Shown piece by piece: positions 25,405 through 33,665 of a stretch of 64,000 bases of DNA. A program made the translations under genes and the position numbers. Origin of the DNA: Pseudoalteromonas xiamenensis. Lineage in GTDB: Bacteria; Pseudomonadota; Gammaproteobacteria; Enterobacterales; Alteromonadaceae. The stretch lies in NCBI RefSeq assembly GCF_042431545.1, contig NZ_JBHLYX010000031.1; one strand, given 5' to 3'. The notes beneath the pieces were generated by a model, which had not been told where the DNA came from, did no database searches, and saw nothing but the letters and a program-made list of their open reading frames with translations. Within the stretch, counting starts at the first letter, position 1. Each line of letters begins with the position of its first letter.

Positions 25405-27243
25405 ATGACAAGCGAAATACAAGACGTTTTTCAGTTTGTTTCAACTCAAGCACCGTTTAATCAATTGCAGGAATCCGCAACACGCTATTTCTGTTCTCAC
25501 CTTGAAGTTGTTTATTTATCTCATGAAAATCAACAAGATTGGTTAAAATCAGACAACCCTCATTTATATCTTGTCCGATCTGGGCATTTTGATCTGGTGA
25601 ATGGCAAAGGTGAATTAGTCACCCGTTTGTCACAAGGAGATTACTTCGGTTTCCCGTCCTTGCTGACAGGGGATATGATCCAAAATCGCTTGGAAGTGCA
25701 AACCGCAGGGCTTGTGTATGTATTAACTCAAACACATTTTGATTTTCTAAGGCGAGAGTACAAAGCATTTGAGCAGTACTTTGTAAGGGCACACGCAAAT
25801 CGTTTGTTGTCCTCTCATTACAAGCAAAGTAGCGACAGTTGGTCTGAGCGCAAGATTGCGGAACTGATGACGCGCACAGCGGTAACTCTGCTCCCTTCGG
25901 CGAGTATCCAAGAAGCGGCAAAAACCATGAGTGAAGCACGGGTTTCTTCTATCATGATCACAGATGATTCGGCGTTGTTAGGCGTCGTCACCGACAGAGA
26001 TCTCAGAAACCGTGTGTTAGCAGCGGGGGTCGATCCTCACGAACCTGTTGCATCGATCATGACTACCAAGCCAAAATACATATTTGAAAACAATCGCGTT
26101 TTTTCTGCGCTTCATTTGATGCTAAAACACAACATACATCATTTACCGGTACTGGATGAAGAGCGTAAACCGCTTGGAATGATCACAAGTACGGACTTAC
26201 TGCGACAGCAAAAAAGCGATCCCGTGCAATTGATCGGTAGATTATACAAAGCGGAAAGCGTGGCCATGCTAAAACGTTACGCAGCCGAGATCCCTGACTT
26301 ACTTAAACGCTTTTCCAATAACATCGACGATATCTCGCTTATGGGGAAATTACTCAGTGGACTTAGCGATGCATTGACATCGAGACTGATTCAATTGTTT
26401 CAGCACGAGCGGGGCGATGCACCTTGCCAATTTGCATGGATATGTTTTGGTTCTCAGGCCCGCGAAGAGCAGACATTGCACTCGGATCAAGATAACGGCT
26501 TAGTGCTTCCTAATACATTGAATGAAGAGCAAAAAGTTTATTTTAGTGAGATGGGTCGTTATGTCTGCGATCATCTTCACGAATGTGGAATTATCCATTG
26601 TCCGGGCAACATAATGGCGAGTAATCCCGAATGCCGAGGTTCGATGGTACAGTGGGTCACACGATTCAACAAATGGATCACAGAGCCAACACCACATGCA
26701 ATGTTGAATTGCAAAATTTATTTTGATATTCGGTTTATTGATGGCAACAACGATCTATACAACGATCTTGTGCAAGGGTTAACGAAGATCGCACGTAACG
26801 ATCTTTTCTACGCGGCGATGGCAACCGACATTAACGCAAATTCCGTTCCGATCGGATTGTTTAACCAATTTAAGCTGGAAAAGAGTAAAACCACCAGTCG
26901 TTTTCTTGATCTTAAAAAGCGTGGGGTTGTGATCATTAACGATATCGCGCGGTTGTACGCGTTAAAGGCTGGCATAAAACGTTCAAATACATTGGAGCGA
27001 TTGGATGCGTTGGCGAAATTCAATTTAATCAGCAAAAAAGATCTGTTTGATCTCAAAGACTGCTGGCGATTTTTGACGCAATTGAGACTACGCACTCAGA
27101 TCAATCAAGAAGGCCTTCCTGGCAATTGCATTAATCCAGAGAATTTGTCTTCTCTTGAGCGCCATCAACTCAAAGAAGCATTCTATTTAATCAAACAGGC
27201 CCAGCAAGCTTGCGCCTTTAAGTTTGCTCGAGGCAGTTTGTAA
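25405..27243 (+). CDS. cNMP-binding/CBS/DUF294 nucleotidyltransferase-like protein
   Basis: A 612-residue cytoplasmic protein in four parts: a cyclic-nucleotide-binding-like domain (about 1-140), a CBS pair (about 155-280; SIMITDDSALLGVVTDRDL and HHLPVLDEERKPLGMITSTD), a DUF294 nucleotidyltransferase-like domain (CFGSQAREEQTLHSDQDNG) and its C-terminal partner domain. The fold relates to GlnD-type uridylyltransferases. The cNMP and CBS modules suggest nucleotide sensing. It is conserved next to actP and a DnaQ-like gene in several gammaproteobacteria, but its target is unknown to me. The stop overlaps the next start by one base. Confidence 0.85.
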   Translation: MTSEIQDVFQFVSTQAPFNQLQESATRYFCSHLEVVYLSHENQQDWLKSDNPHLYLVRSGHFDLVNGKGELVTRLSQGDYFGFPSLLTGDMIQNRLEVQTAGLVYVLTQTHFDFLRREYKAFEQYFVRAHANRLLSSHYKQSSDSWSERKIAELMTRTAVTLLPSASIQEAAKTMSEARVSSIMITDDSALLGVVTDRDLRNRVLAAGVDPHEPVASIMTTKPKYIFENNRVFSALHLMLKHNIHHLPVLDEERKPLGMITSTDLLRQQKSDPVQLIGRLYKAESVAMLKRYAAEIPDLLKRFSNNIDDISLMGKLLSGLSDALTSRLIQLFQHERGDAPCQFAWICFGSQAREEQTLHSDQDNGLVLPNTLNEEQKVYFSEMGRYVCDHLHECGIIHCPGNIMASNPECRGSMVQWVTRFNKWITEPTPHAMLNCKIYFDIRFIDGNNDLYNDLVQGLTKIARNDLFYAAMATDINANSVPIGLFNQFKLEKSKTTSRFLDLKKRGVVIINDIARLYALKAGIKRSNTLERLDALAKFNLISKKDLFDLKDCWRFLTQLRLRTQINQEGLPGNCINPENLSSLERHQLKEAFYLIKQAQQACAFKFARGSL

Positions 27244-27875
27244 TGGTCACACATTGTATTCAATTTTTTTCCAAGTGGTGGCATCGGCAGCAAATAGCAA
27301 AACGGCAATTCATTGATAGCGATTTCGTTGTCGTAGACTTAGAACTCACTGGGCTTGATGCAAAACAGCATGAAGTGGTGTCCGCGGCTTGGTTGCCGAT
27401 TACGAAACAATGTATTCAACTGAATGACGCCGTACATATTGTCAATAAAGAGGTTAAGTCACTTGCGCAAAGTCCCGTTTTTCACGGTCTTTGCCACAAT
27501 GACGTTGAGCAAGGTATCGATTTAAAGAGCTTTACAGCGCAACTTGCACAGGCAATCGAGGGGAAGCTGGTGGTGTTTCATCACAGTCATCTTGATATGG
27601 CCTTTATTCGAGAATTATTTAAAGCGTCAGGGATACATGCACGGCCGGCATTGATCTTAGATACCTTATCGATTGAACGTCGCAGGTTATTATCTCAAGG
27701 CCATGAAATTGCTTTGGATGATTTAACGTTAGAGCAGTGCCGAGCTCGTTATGGTTTACCCCTGTACTCGAGCCACCATGCTTTAACGGATGCATTAGCC
27801 ACGGCTGAATTGCTCTTAGCACAAAGTCATCAAATAGGAAATTTGAAGTCGCTTAAACTTGGGCAACTCCTGTAA
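27243..27875 (+). CDS. DnaQ-like 3'-5' exonuclease
   Basis: A 210-residue DEDDh exonuclease: Exo I DLELTGLDAKQHEVVSAAW, Exo II HHSHLDMAFI, Exo III HHALTDALATAELL, so all four acidic residues and the His are present. It lacks the extra domains of the polymerase III epsilon subunit and has a short N-terminal extension. Start ATG 27243 overlaps the stop of the DUF294 gene (TAATG), so the two are translationally coupled. Its role in the acetate operon is not known. Confidence 0.88.
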   Translation: MVTHCIQFFSKWWHRQQIAKRQFIDSDFVVVDLELTGLDAKQHEVVSAAWLPITKQCIQLNDAVHIVNKEVKSLAQSPVFHGLCHNDVEQGIDLKSFTAQLAQAIEGKLVVFHHSHLDMAFIRELFKASGIHARPALILDTLSIERRRLLSQGHEIALDDLTLEQCRARYGLPLYSSHHALTDALATAELLLAQSHQIGNLKSLKLGQLL

Positions 27876-27892
27876 AAAGTTACCAGTATCCC

Positions 27893-27921
27893 TTACACAT
27901 TTGCTTCAGGTCGATTACAAT
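27893..27921 (+). promoter_or_regulatory. epd-pgk promoter
   Basis: TTACAC (27893-27898), 17 bases, TACAAT (27916-27921): a fair sigma-70 promoter 52 bases before the epd start. No operator is recognised. Confidence 0.6.
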
Positions 27922-27973
27922 AGCGCCATCTTTTGGGTTTTGTTCCCGTTATTAAGGTGGAAAGACAAAGTTA

Positions 27974-28993
27974 ATGGCTATTCGAGTCGCAATTAACGGA
28001 TTTGGGCGTATCGGGCGTAACATCTTGCGTTCGTTATACGAGACAGGGCGACAGTCAGAAATCCACATCGTCGCAATTAACGAACTTGCTGACCCCCAAG
28101 GGATAGCTCACCTCCTCAAATATGATACCTCTCACGGTCGTTTTAAATTCCCAGTTCAACTAGAAGAAAATGCCATCTTGGTTGCAGGTGATAGCATTGC
28201 GTTGTTTGCTGAAGAAGAACCGGTTAACTTGCCATGGAAAGAGTTGGAAATAGATGTGGTGCTTGAATGCACTGGCGTCTTTCATTCGCGCGCGCATGGT
28301 GAGGCGCATATCCAAGCAGGCGCCAAGAAAGTGTTGTATTCGCAACCAGCCGATAATGATTTAGATGCCACGATCGTTTTTGGTATCAATGATGACGAAC
28401 TAAAACCCAGCGATACGTTTGTGTCAAATGGCTCGTGTACGACAAATTGTATTGTTCCCGTGATTAAAGTATTGGACGATGCATTTGGTATTGAGTCGGG
28501 CGCAATCACCACAATTCATGCTTCAATGCACGATCAACAAGTGATAGATGCCTATCATTCAGATTTACGTCGTACTCGAGCCGCCAGCCAATCGATTATT
28601 CCTGTAGATACAAAGCTTGCACGAGGTATCGAGCGTATTTTACCTAAATTTGAAGGGCGCTTTGAGGCTATTGCCGTGCGTGTTCCTACAATTAACGTTA
28701 CAGCGATGGATTTAAGTGTCACGCTTAATACGGATGTGACGATAGAGCAGGTCAATAAGGAACTGATGAAAGCGGCAACAGGCCGATTGATTGGGATCTT
28801 AAGTTACACTGAAGAGCCGCTGGTATCCGTTGATTTTAATCATGATCCGCATTCTTGTATCATCGATGGTACACAGACACGTGTAAGTCATAAAAGATTA
28901 GTAAAATTATTAGTGTGGTGCGACAACGAATGGGGATTTGCCAATCGTATGCTCGACACCACCGTGGCTATGATGGCCAGAACACGTTATTGA
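27974..28993 (+). CDS. epd: D-erythrose-4-phosphate dehydrogenase
   Basis: A 339-residue member of the GAPDH family. NAD-binding start VAINGFGRIGRNILRSLYE and catalytic Cys in SNGSCTTNCIVPV are present. The block DLRRTRAASQSIIPVDTKLARGI, split over residues 195-217, and the epd-pgk-fba order point to Epd, which makes 4-phosphoerythronate for vitamin B6 synthesis, rather than to glycolytic GapA. A GAPDH activity cannot be excluded. It lies 33 bases before pgk. Confidence 0.88.
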   Translation: MAIRVAINGFGRIGRNILRSLYETGRQSEIHIVAINELADPQGIAHLLKYDTSHGRFKFPVQLEENAILVAGDSIALFAEEEPVNLPWKELEIDVVLECTGVFHSRAHGEAHIQAGAKKVLYSQPADNDLDATIVFGINDDELKPSDTFVSNGSCTTNCIVPVIKVLDDAFGIESGAITTIHASMHDQQVIDAYHSDLRRTRAASQSIIPVDTKLARGIERILPKFEGRFEAIAVRVPTINVTAMDLSVTLNTDVTIEQVNKELMKAATGRLIGILSYTEEPLVSVDFNHDPHSCIIDGTQTRVSHKRLVKLLVWCDNEWGFANRMLDTTVAMMARTRY

Positions 28994-29026
28994 GTTAGTT
29001 ACGTATCGTTCACTAAGGAGAAATCA

Positions 29027-30202
29027 ATGTCAGTCATTAAAATGGCAGATTTGGATTTAGCGGGAAAACGCGTTTTGATCCGACAGGATCTGAATGTGCC
29101 GGTTAAAGATGGCAAAGTCACTTCTGATGCGCGCATTCGTGCATCGCTTCCAACTATTCAACTTGCACTTGAAAAAGGTGCAAAAGTAATGGTGATGTCG
29201 CATTTAGGTCGCCCAACAGAAGGCGAGTACAACCCTGAATTTTCAATGCAACCTGTGGTTGATTATTTAAACGGTGTGCTTTCACAAAGCGTCCGTTTAG
29301 AGAAAGATTATTTAGATGGCGTGGAAGTGGCTGACAATGAAGTGGTTGTCTTTGAAAACGTACGTTTCAATGTCGGTGAAAAGAAAGACGATGAAGTCCT
29401 TTCCAAACGAATGGCGGCATTGTGTGACGTATACGTAATGGATGCGTTTGGTACCGCTCACCGTGCGCAAGCATCCACTCATGGCGTCGGATTGTATGCC
29501 GAAATCGCCTGCGCAGGTCCTTTGTTAGCAGCTGAACTTGATGCGCTTGGTAAGGCACTAGAAAACCCAGCTCGTCCGCTTGTGGCAATTGTTGGCGGTT
29601 CAAAAGTATCGACTAAACTTACGGTATTAGAATCTCTGTCTTCAGTTGTTGATCAGTTGGTGACAGGCGGTGGTATTGCAAACACCTTTATTGCTGCCGC
29701 GGGCCACCCGGTTGGCAAGTCTTTGTATGAAGCTGATTTAATTGAAGAAGCAAATAAGTTAACCGCTGCTGCACGTAGCAATGGTGGTGATATTCCAGTG
29801 CCAACCGATGTCGTTGTAGGAAATGAGTTTTCTGAAAGTGCGGTCGCAACAATTAAAGACGTCAGTGAAGTAACCGCAGATGACATGATCTTTGATATTG
29901 GCCCTGATTCTGCGAATACGCTTGCTAAGATCATCGCAAATGCAGGCACTATCGTATGGAATGGTCCGGTTGGTGTTTTCGAATTTGATCAATTTGGTAA
30001 TGGCACACAAGCGATTGCCAATGCTATCGCAAATTCAAATGCGTTTAGTATTGCGGGTGGTGGTGACACATTGGCGGCTATTGACAAATATGGTGTTGCA
30101 GACAAGATTTCTTATATTTCGACGGGCGGTGGTGCCTTCCTTGAATTTTTAGAAGGAAAGCAATTACCTGCTGTAGCGATGTTAGAATCACGCGCAAAGT
30201 AA
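29027..30202 (+). CDS. pgk: phosphoglycerate kinase
   Basis: Makes ATP from 1,3-bisphosphoglycerate in lower glycolysis. The 391-residue protein has the signature RVLIRQDLNVPVKDGKV, SHLGRPTEG, VIVGGSKVSTKL-type nucleotide site (AIVGGSKVSTKLTVLESL) and the C-terminal GGGDTLAAIDKYG. SD AAGGAGAA before the ATG. It follows epd closely and is followed by a terminator before fba. Confidence 0.97.
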   Translation: MSVIKMADLDLAGKRVLIRQDLNVPVKDGKVTSDARIRASLPTIQLALEKGAKVMVMSHLGRPTEGEYNPEFSMQPVVDYLNGVLSQSVRLEKDYLDGVEVADNEVVVFENVRFNVGEKKDDEVLSKRMAALCDVYVMDAFGTAHRAQASTHGVGLYAEIACAGPLLAAELDALGKALENPARPLVAIVGGSKVSTKLTVLESLSSVVDQLVTGGGIANTFIAAAGHPVGKSLYEADLIEEANKLTAAARSNGGDIPVPTDVVVGNEFSESAVATIKDVSEVTADDMIFDIGPDSANTLAKIIANAGTIVWNGPVGVFEFDQFGNGTQAIANAIANSNAFSIAGGGDTLAAIDKYGVADKISYISTGGGAFLEFLEGKQLPAVAMLESRAK

Positions 30203-30209
30203 ATCTATA

Positions 30210-30246
30210 CTAAAACAGGCAACTCTCTCACTTTTGCCTGTTTTAG
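30210..30246 (+). terminator. pgk terminator
   Basis: CTAAAACAGGCAA (30210-30222) pairs with TTGCCTGTTTTAG (30234-30246) over an 11-base loop. The T run is inside the stem (TTTT then AG), so it may be a partial terminator between pgk and fba. Confidence 0.75.
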
Positions 30247-30319
30247 GGCTAATTGGCCAACAAATTTAGTTATCCGTTCAAATCAGGTAACCCAGTTACC
30301 AAACTGTGGAGAAAAGCAA

Positions 30320-31384
30320 ATGGCTTTAATCAGTATGCGCCAACTACTCGACCATGCGGCTGAGTATGGGTATGGTGTTCCAGCGTTTAACGTGAACAAC
30401 CAAGAGCAAATGCGTGCAATCATGGAAGCGGCAGACCGAACTAACAGCCCTGTTATCGTACAAGGCTCTGCGGGTGCAAGAAAATACGCAGGAGCTGCGT
30501 TCATTCGTCACATGATTTTGGCTGCAGTTGAAGAATGGCCTCATATTCCAGTTGTAATGCATCAAGATCATGGTACATCGCCTGCGGTATGCCAACGCTC
30601 AATTCAACTGGGTTTCTCATCAGTAATGATGGATGGTTCTTTGCTTTCTGATGGTAAAACGCCTTCAAGCTACGAATACAATGTTGATGTAACACGTCGT
30701 ACGGTAGAAATGGCACACGCTTGTGGTGTTTCGGTTGAAGGTGAACTTGGTGTACTAGGTTCTCTTGAAACTGGTCAAGCTGGTGAAGAAGATGGCATTG
30801 GTGCTGAAGGCACGCTTAGCCATGATCAACTCCTCACTGATCCAGAAGAAGCGGCGGATTTCGTTCGTAAAACAGGTGTAGATGCGCTAGCCATCGCGTG
30901 TGGTACATCTCATGGAGCGTACAAGTTCACACGCCCACCAACGGGTGACATCCTCGCGATTGACCGAATTAAAGAAATCCATGCGCGTATTCCGAATACC
31001 CATCTTGTAATGCACGGTTCTTCCTCAGTGCCGCAAGAGTGGTTGGCTGTTATCAATGAATTCGGTGGCGAAATTCCAGAAACGTACGGTGTGCCAGTTG
31101 AGCAAATCGTTGAAGGGATCAAACACGGTGTTCGCAAGGTAAACATTGATACCGATCTGCGTTTGGCATCAACAGGGGCTATCCGTCGTCACTTGGCAAT
31201 GAATCCTTCTAATTTCGATCCTCGCAAGTTTTTAGCAGAAGCAACAACAGCAATGACAGATATCTGTATTGCTCGTTACGAAGCATTTGGTACTGCAGGA
31301 CAAGCAAGCAAGATCAAGCCATTATCGCTTGAGCAAATGTTTGGATTGTATGAAGCAGGCAAACTTGAACCAAAGATCAAATAA
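30320..31384 (+). CDS. fba: fructose-bisphosphate aldolase, class II
   Basis: Cleaves or forms fructose 1,6-bisphosphate. The 354-residue protein is class II: zinc ligands in HQDHGTSPAVCQRSIQLGF, Glu and His in VEGELGVLGSLETGQAGEED and GTSHGAYK, and MHGSSSVPQEW. The sequence type (354 residues, MALISMRQLLDHAAEYGYGV start) is the subtype often labelled Calvin-cycle type, different from E. coli FbaA; many non-autotrophic gammaproteobacteria have it. SD GGAGAA. It completes the epd-pgk-fba set. Confidence 0.94.
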   Translation: MALISMRQLLDHAAEYGYGVPAFNVNNQEQMRAIMEAADRTNSPVIVQGSAGARKYAGAAFIRHMILAAVEEWPHIPVVMHQDHGTSPAVCQRSIQLGFSSVMMDGSLLSDGKTPSSYEYNVDVTRRTVEMAHACGVSVEGELGVLGSLETGQAGEEDGIGAEGTLSHDQLLTDPEEAADFVRKTGVDALAIACGTSHGAYKFTRPPTGDILAIDRIKEIHARIPNTHLVMHGSSSVPQEWLAVINEFGGEIPETYGVPVEQIVEGIKHGVRKVNIDTDLRLASTGAIRRHLAMNPSNFDPRKFLAEATTAMTDICIARYEAFGTAGQASKIKPLSLEQMFGLYEAGKLEPKIK

Positions 31385-31399
31385 ATACTAACTCAATTG

Positions 31400-31427
31400 A
31401 AAAGCCCCGATCAGGGGCTTTTTTTTG
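31400..31427 (+). terminator. fba terminator
   Basis: AAAAGCCCC (31400-31408) pairs with GGGGCTTTT (31414-31422), loop GATCA, then a run of T. A clear Rho-independent terminator. Confidence 0.92.
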
Positions 31428-31689
31428 GATCAAATTTATACTAACTATTCGTGTGTAGATCATTATTTTACTAAGAAAACGAGCGTGCTGTTTATTTATT
31501 AGGCTCAAATAACAAAGACTTATACTAAATAGTGGCTAGAAACTCAAAAGATCAATGAGTTAGGAAGTATTGGTTGATAAAAAAGCGATCTTGCTTGGTA
31601 AAATAATGATCCTAAGTCGAACTGGTTAGTAGGATCGTGATCCTTCTTCATGTGGTTGGTAAAAAAATGATCTTTAGCACAACTTGATC
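31409..31689. promoter_or_regulatory. GATC cluster upstream of a porin gene
   Basis: Ten GATC sites begin at 31409, 31428, 31458, 31550, 31587, 31608, 31633, 31639, 31669 and 31686. About one is expected in 281 bases. Several lie in a repeated context (AATGATC, GTGATCC, AAATGATCT). GATC is the Dam methylation site; dense clusters are known at SeqA-bound regions and methylation-controlled promoters. The region 31385-31767 holds no gene. A -10-like CATAAT at 31744-31749 and AAGAGG SD precede the porin. Confidence 0.6.
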
Positions 31690-31767
31690 TTAACCTGCCA
31701 GCGTCTAAATTCAATATAGGGATGCCGTTAGAAATATCCTCGTCATAATTGTAAAAGAGGCTGCGCC

Positions 31768-32718
31768 ATGAAAAACCATCTCATTTTCGTTGCTATATCA
31801 ACGTTGCTCTGTTCCTCGCCAGTTTTGGCAGATGATCTAGTCAAATTGTATGGACGAGCTAACATCGGGATCCAGTCCAAAGATGATGGCACGTCGAGTG
31901 TCGTATCAGCTGAAAGTTATGCTTCCAGGATCGGCGTAAAAGGAAACACTAAAGTTTCGGATTCGCTTGAAGCGTTTTATGTCTTTGAATTTGAAGTAAA
32001 GCCAACTGAAAATGAGAACGATGGGAAAACCGCAGATAATCTAAGTGCGCGATCGGAATACATTGGTGTTAAAGGCGCGTTTGGCCAATTTATTGTTGGT
32101 CGAAATGATACGCCTATGAAACGTTCTCAAAACTCAGCGGATCTAATGAATGATTACACTGGGGATATCAGCAGTTTGATGGTTGGTGAAAATCGTTTAG
32201 GAGACACCATTCAATACTCAACGCCGTCGTTAGCACACTTGCAATTTGAAGTAAGTTATATTGCAAAAGACAACAACAAGCAAAACGGAGATGCAGGTAT
32301 GTCGCTTTCCGCTTCCTATGGTGATCGCAAGTTTAAGGCTATGCCGTTTTTTGTGAGTGTGGCTCGAGACAGTAAAGTTGCAGGACAAGATGTAAATCGA
32401 GTCACCGTACAGGGGAAAATGGGCGCGTTAACATTAAGCGGGATGTATCAACAAAGTGAAAAAGTGGATACCGATGATAAGAAAGACAGCTACGTTGTGA
32501 GCGCGTCCTACAAGATCAACGATTATAATCTACTCGCTCAGTACCAAGACAGTGAAAGTGAAGCTGGAAAAATGAAAGACTCAGGCACAGGCACTTCCAT
32601 TGGGGTTGAACGAATGATGTCAAAACAAGTACGTATGTTCCTTTGGTACTCTCAATTTGAACTAGATAACAAGCCAGATCAAGACCATATAGCAGTAGGG
32701 TTGCGCTACGATTTCTAG
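31768..32718 (+). CDS. outer membrane porin
   Basis: A 316-residue general-porin type protein: signal peptide ending LADDL (cleavage after ALA-like PVLA), first strand VKLYGRANIGIQS, the SRIGVKGNTKVSDSLEAFYVF block, the RNDTPMKRS loop region and a C-terminal GLRYDF with terminal Phe. It belongs to the 16-strand gram-negative porin superfamily. It lies just before phoB, so a link with phosphate uptake (as with PhoE-like porins) is possible, but no good Pho box was found before it. The gene itself is also GATC-rich. Confidence 0.85.
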   Translation: MKNHLIFVAISTLLCSSPVLADDLVKLYGRANIGIQSKDDGTSSVVSAESYASRIGVKGNTKVSDSLEAFYVFEFEVKPTENENDGKTADNLSARSEYIGVKGAFGQFIVGRNDTPMKRSQNSADLMNDYTGDISSLMVGENRLGDTIQYSTPSLAHLQFEVSYIAKDNNKQNGDAGMSLSASYGDRKFKAMPFFVSVARDSKVAGQDVNRVTVQGKMGALTLSGMYQQSEKVDTDDKKDSYVVSASYKINDYNLLAQYQDSESEAGKMKDSGTGTSIGVERMMSKQVRMFLWYSQFELDNKPDQDHIAVGLRYDF

Positions 32719-32721
32719 CTT

Positions 32722-32748
32722 AAAGGGGCTATATGATAGCCCTTTTTT
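32722..32748 (+). terminator. porin gene terminator
   Basis: GGGCTAT (32726-32732) pairs with ATAGCCC (32736-32742), extended by AAA/TTT, loop ATG, followed by six T. Confidence 0.88.
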
Positions 32749-32804
32749 GTTCATGTTCGGTTGAACAATAAACAATTTTGTTTCTTTTCAATATACTCGC
32801 TAGA

Positions 32805-32838
32805 CTTTCATAAAACTGTCATAGTAAGTCATAATAAT
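32805..32838 (+). promoter_or_regulatory. Pho box and -10 of phoB
   Basis: CTTTCATAAAACTGTCAT (32805-32822) is a near-consensus Pho box: two 7-base units CTTTCAT and CTGTCAT with AAAA between. A -10-like AATAAT follows after 10 bases (32833-32838), the usual arrangement for PhoB-activated promoters. This predicts autoregulation of phoB-phoR, as in E. coli. Confidence 0.88.
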
Positions 32839-32873
32839 GACATCAAGTTCGGTAACGAAAGAGATTTGTCGTA

Positions 32874-33563
32874 ATGTCACGTAGAGTACTTGTGGTGGAT
32901 GACGAAGCACCAATCAGAGAGATGTTGGTCTTCGTCTTAGAACAGAATGGATTTCAGGCCATCGAAGCAGAGGACTATGACTCTGCGGTAGCTGCGATGG
33001 TCGAACCATACCCTGATATGGTTTTATTAGATTGGATGTTGCCAGGCGGCAGCGGTATTCAACTTGCTAAGAAATTTAAGCAAAGCGAATATACGCGACA
33101 AATTCCAATTATCATGCTGACCGCGCGTGGTGAAGAAGAAGACAAAGTGCGTGGACTTGAAGTTGGCGCAGATGACTATGTAACTAAGCCTTTTTCTCCA
33201 AAAGAGTTGATGGCACGTATTAAAGCCGTTATTCGCCGCGTATCACCCACGTCGCTTGAAGAGGCGATAGAAGTTCATGGTTTAAGATTAGATCCAGTAT
33301 CTCACCGTGTGACTTCCGCTGGAAACGAATTAGACATGGGCCCAACGGAATTCCGTTTGCTGCACTTCTTTATGACACACCCTGAACGTGTTTACAGCCG
33401 TGAACAGTTACTAGATCATGTATGGGGCACCAACGTTTATGTTGAAGACCGTACCGTTGACGTGCATATTCGTCGATTAAGAAAAGCGATTGCGCCGCTT
33501 GGACATGACCGTTTAGTACAAACGGTACGTGGCGCGGGCTATCGTTTTTCAAGCAAACTTTAA
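32874..33563 (+). CDS. phoB: phosphate response regulator PhoB
   Basis: A 229-residue OmpR-type response regulator with acidic pocket VVDDEAPIREML, phospho-acceptor Asp53 (LLDWMLPGGSG) and a winged helix with the PhoB-typical VEDRTVDVHIRRLRKAI. It binds Pho boxes of the kind seen before this gene and before pstS. phoR follows after 102 bases. Confidence 0.96.
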   Translation: MSRRVLVVDDEAPIREMLVFVLEQNGFQAIEAEDYDSAVAAMVEPYPDMVLLDWMLPGGSGIQLAKKFKQSEYTRQIPIIMLTARGEEEDKVRGLEVGADDYVTKPFSPKELMARIKAVIRRVSPTSLEEAIEVHGLRLDPVSHRVTSAGNELDMGPTEFRLLHFFMTHPERVYSREQLLDHVWGTNVYVEDRTVDVHIRRLRKAIAPLGHDRLVQTVRGAGYRFSSKL

Positions 33564-33665
33564 ACTGCTTTAGTGAAAGATTTTAGGCTTTTCTCTTTTG
33601 AAAAGACGAACTAAGCATTAAGATTTGTGATAGACACTGCACTTGAGTGAAGGAACTCATCTTGT

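Noticed and set aside
31738..31757. TCGTCATAATTGTAAAAG before the porin, considered as a Pho box
   Set aside because: The second unit (GTAAAAG) does not match CTGTCAT and the site is too close to the start codon.
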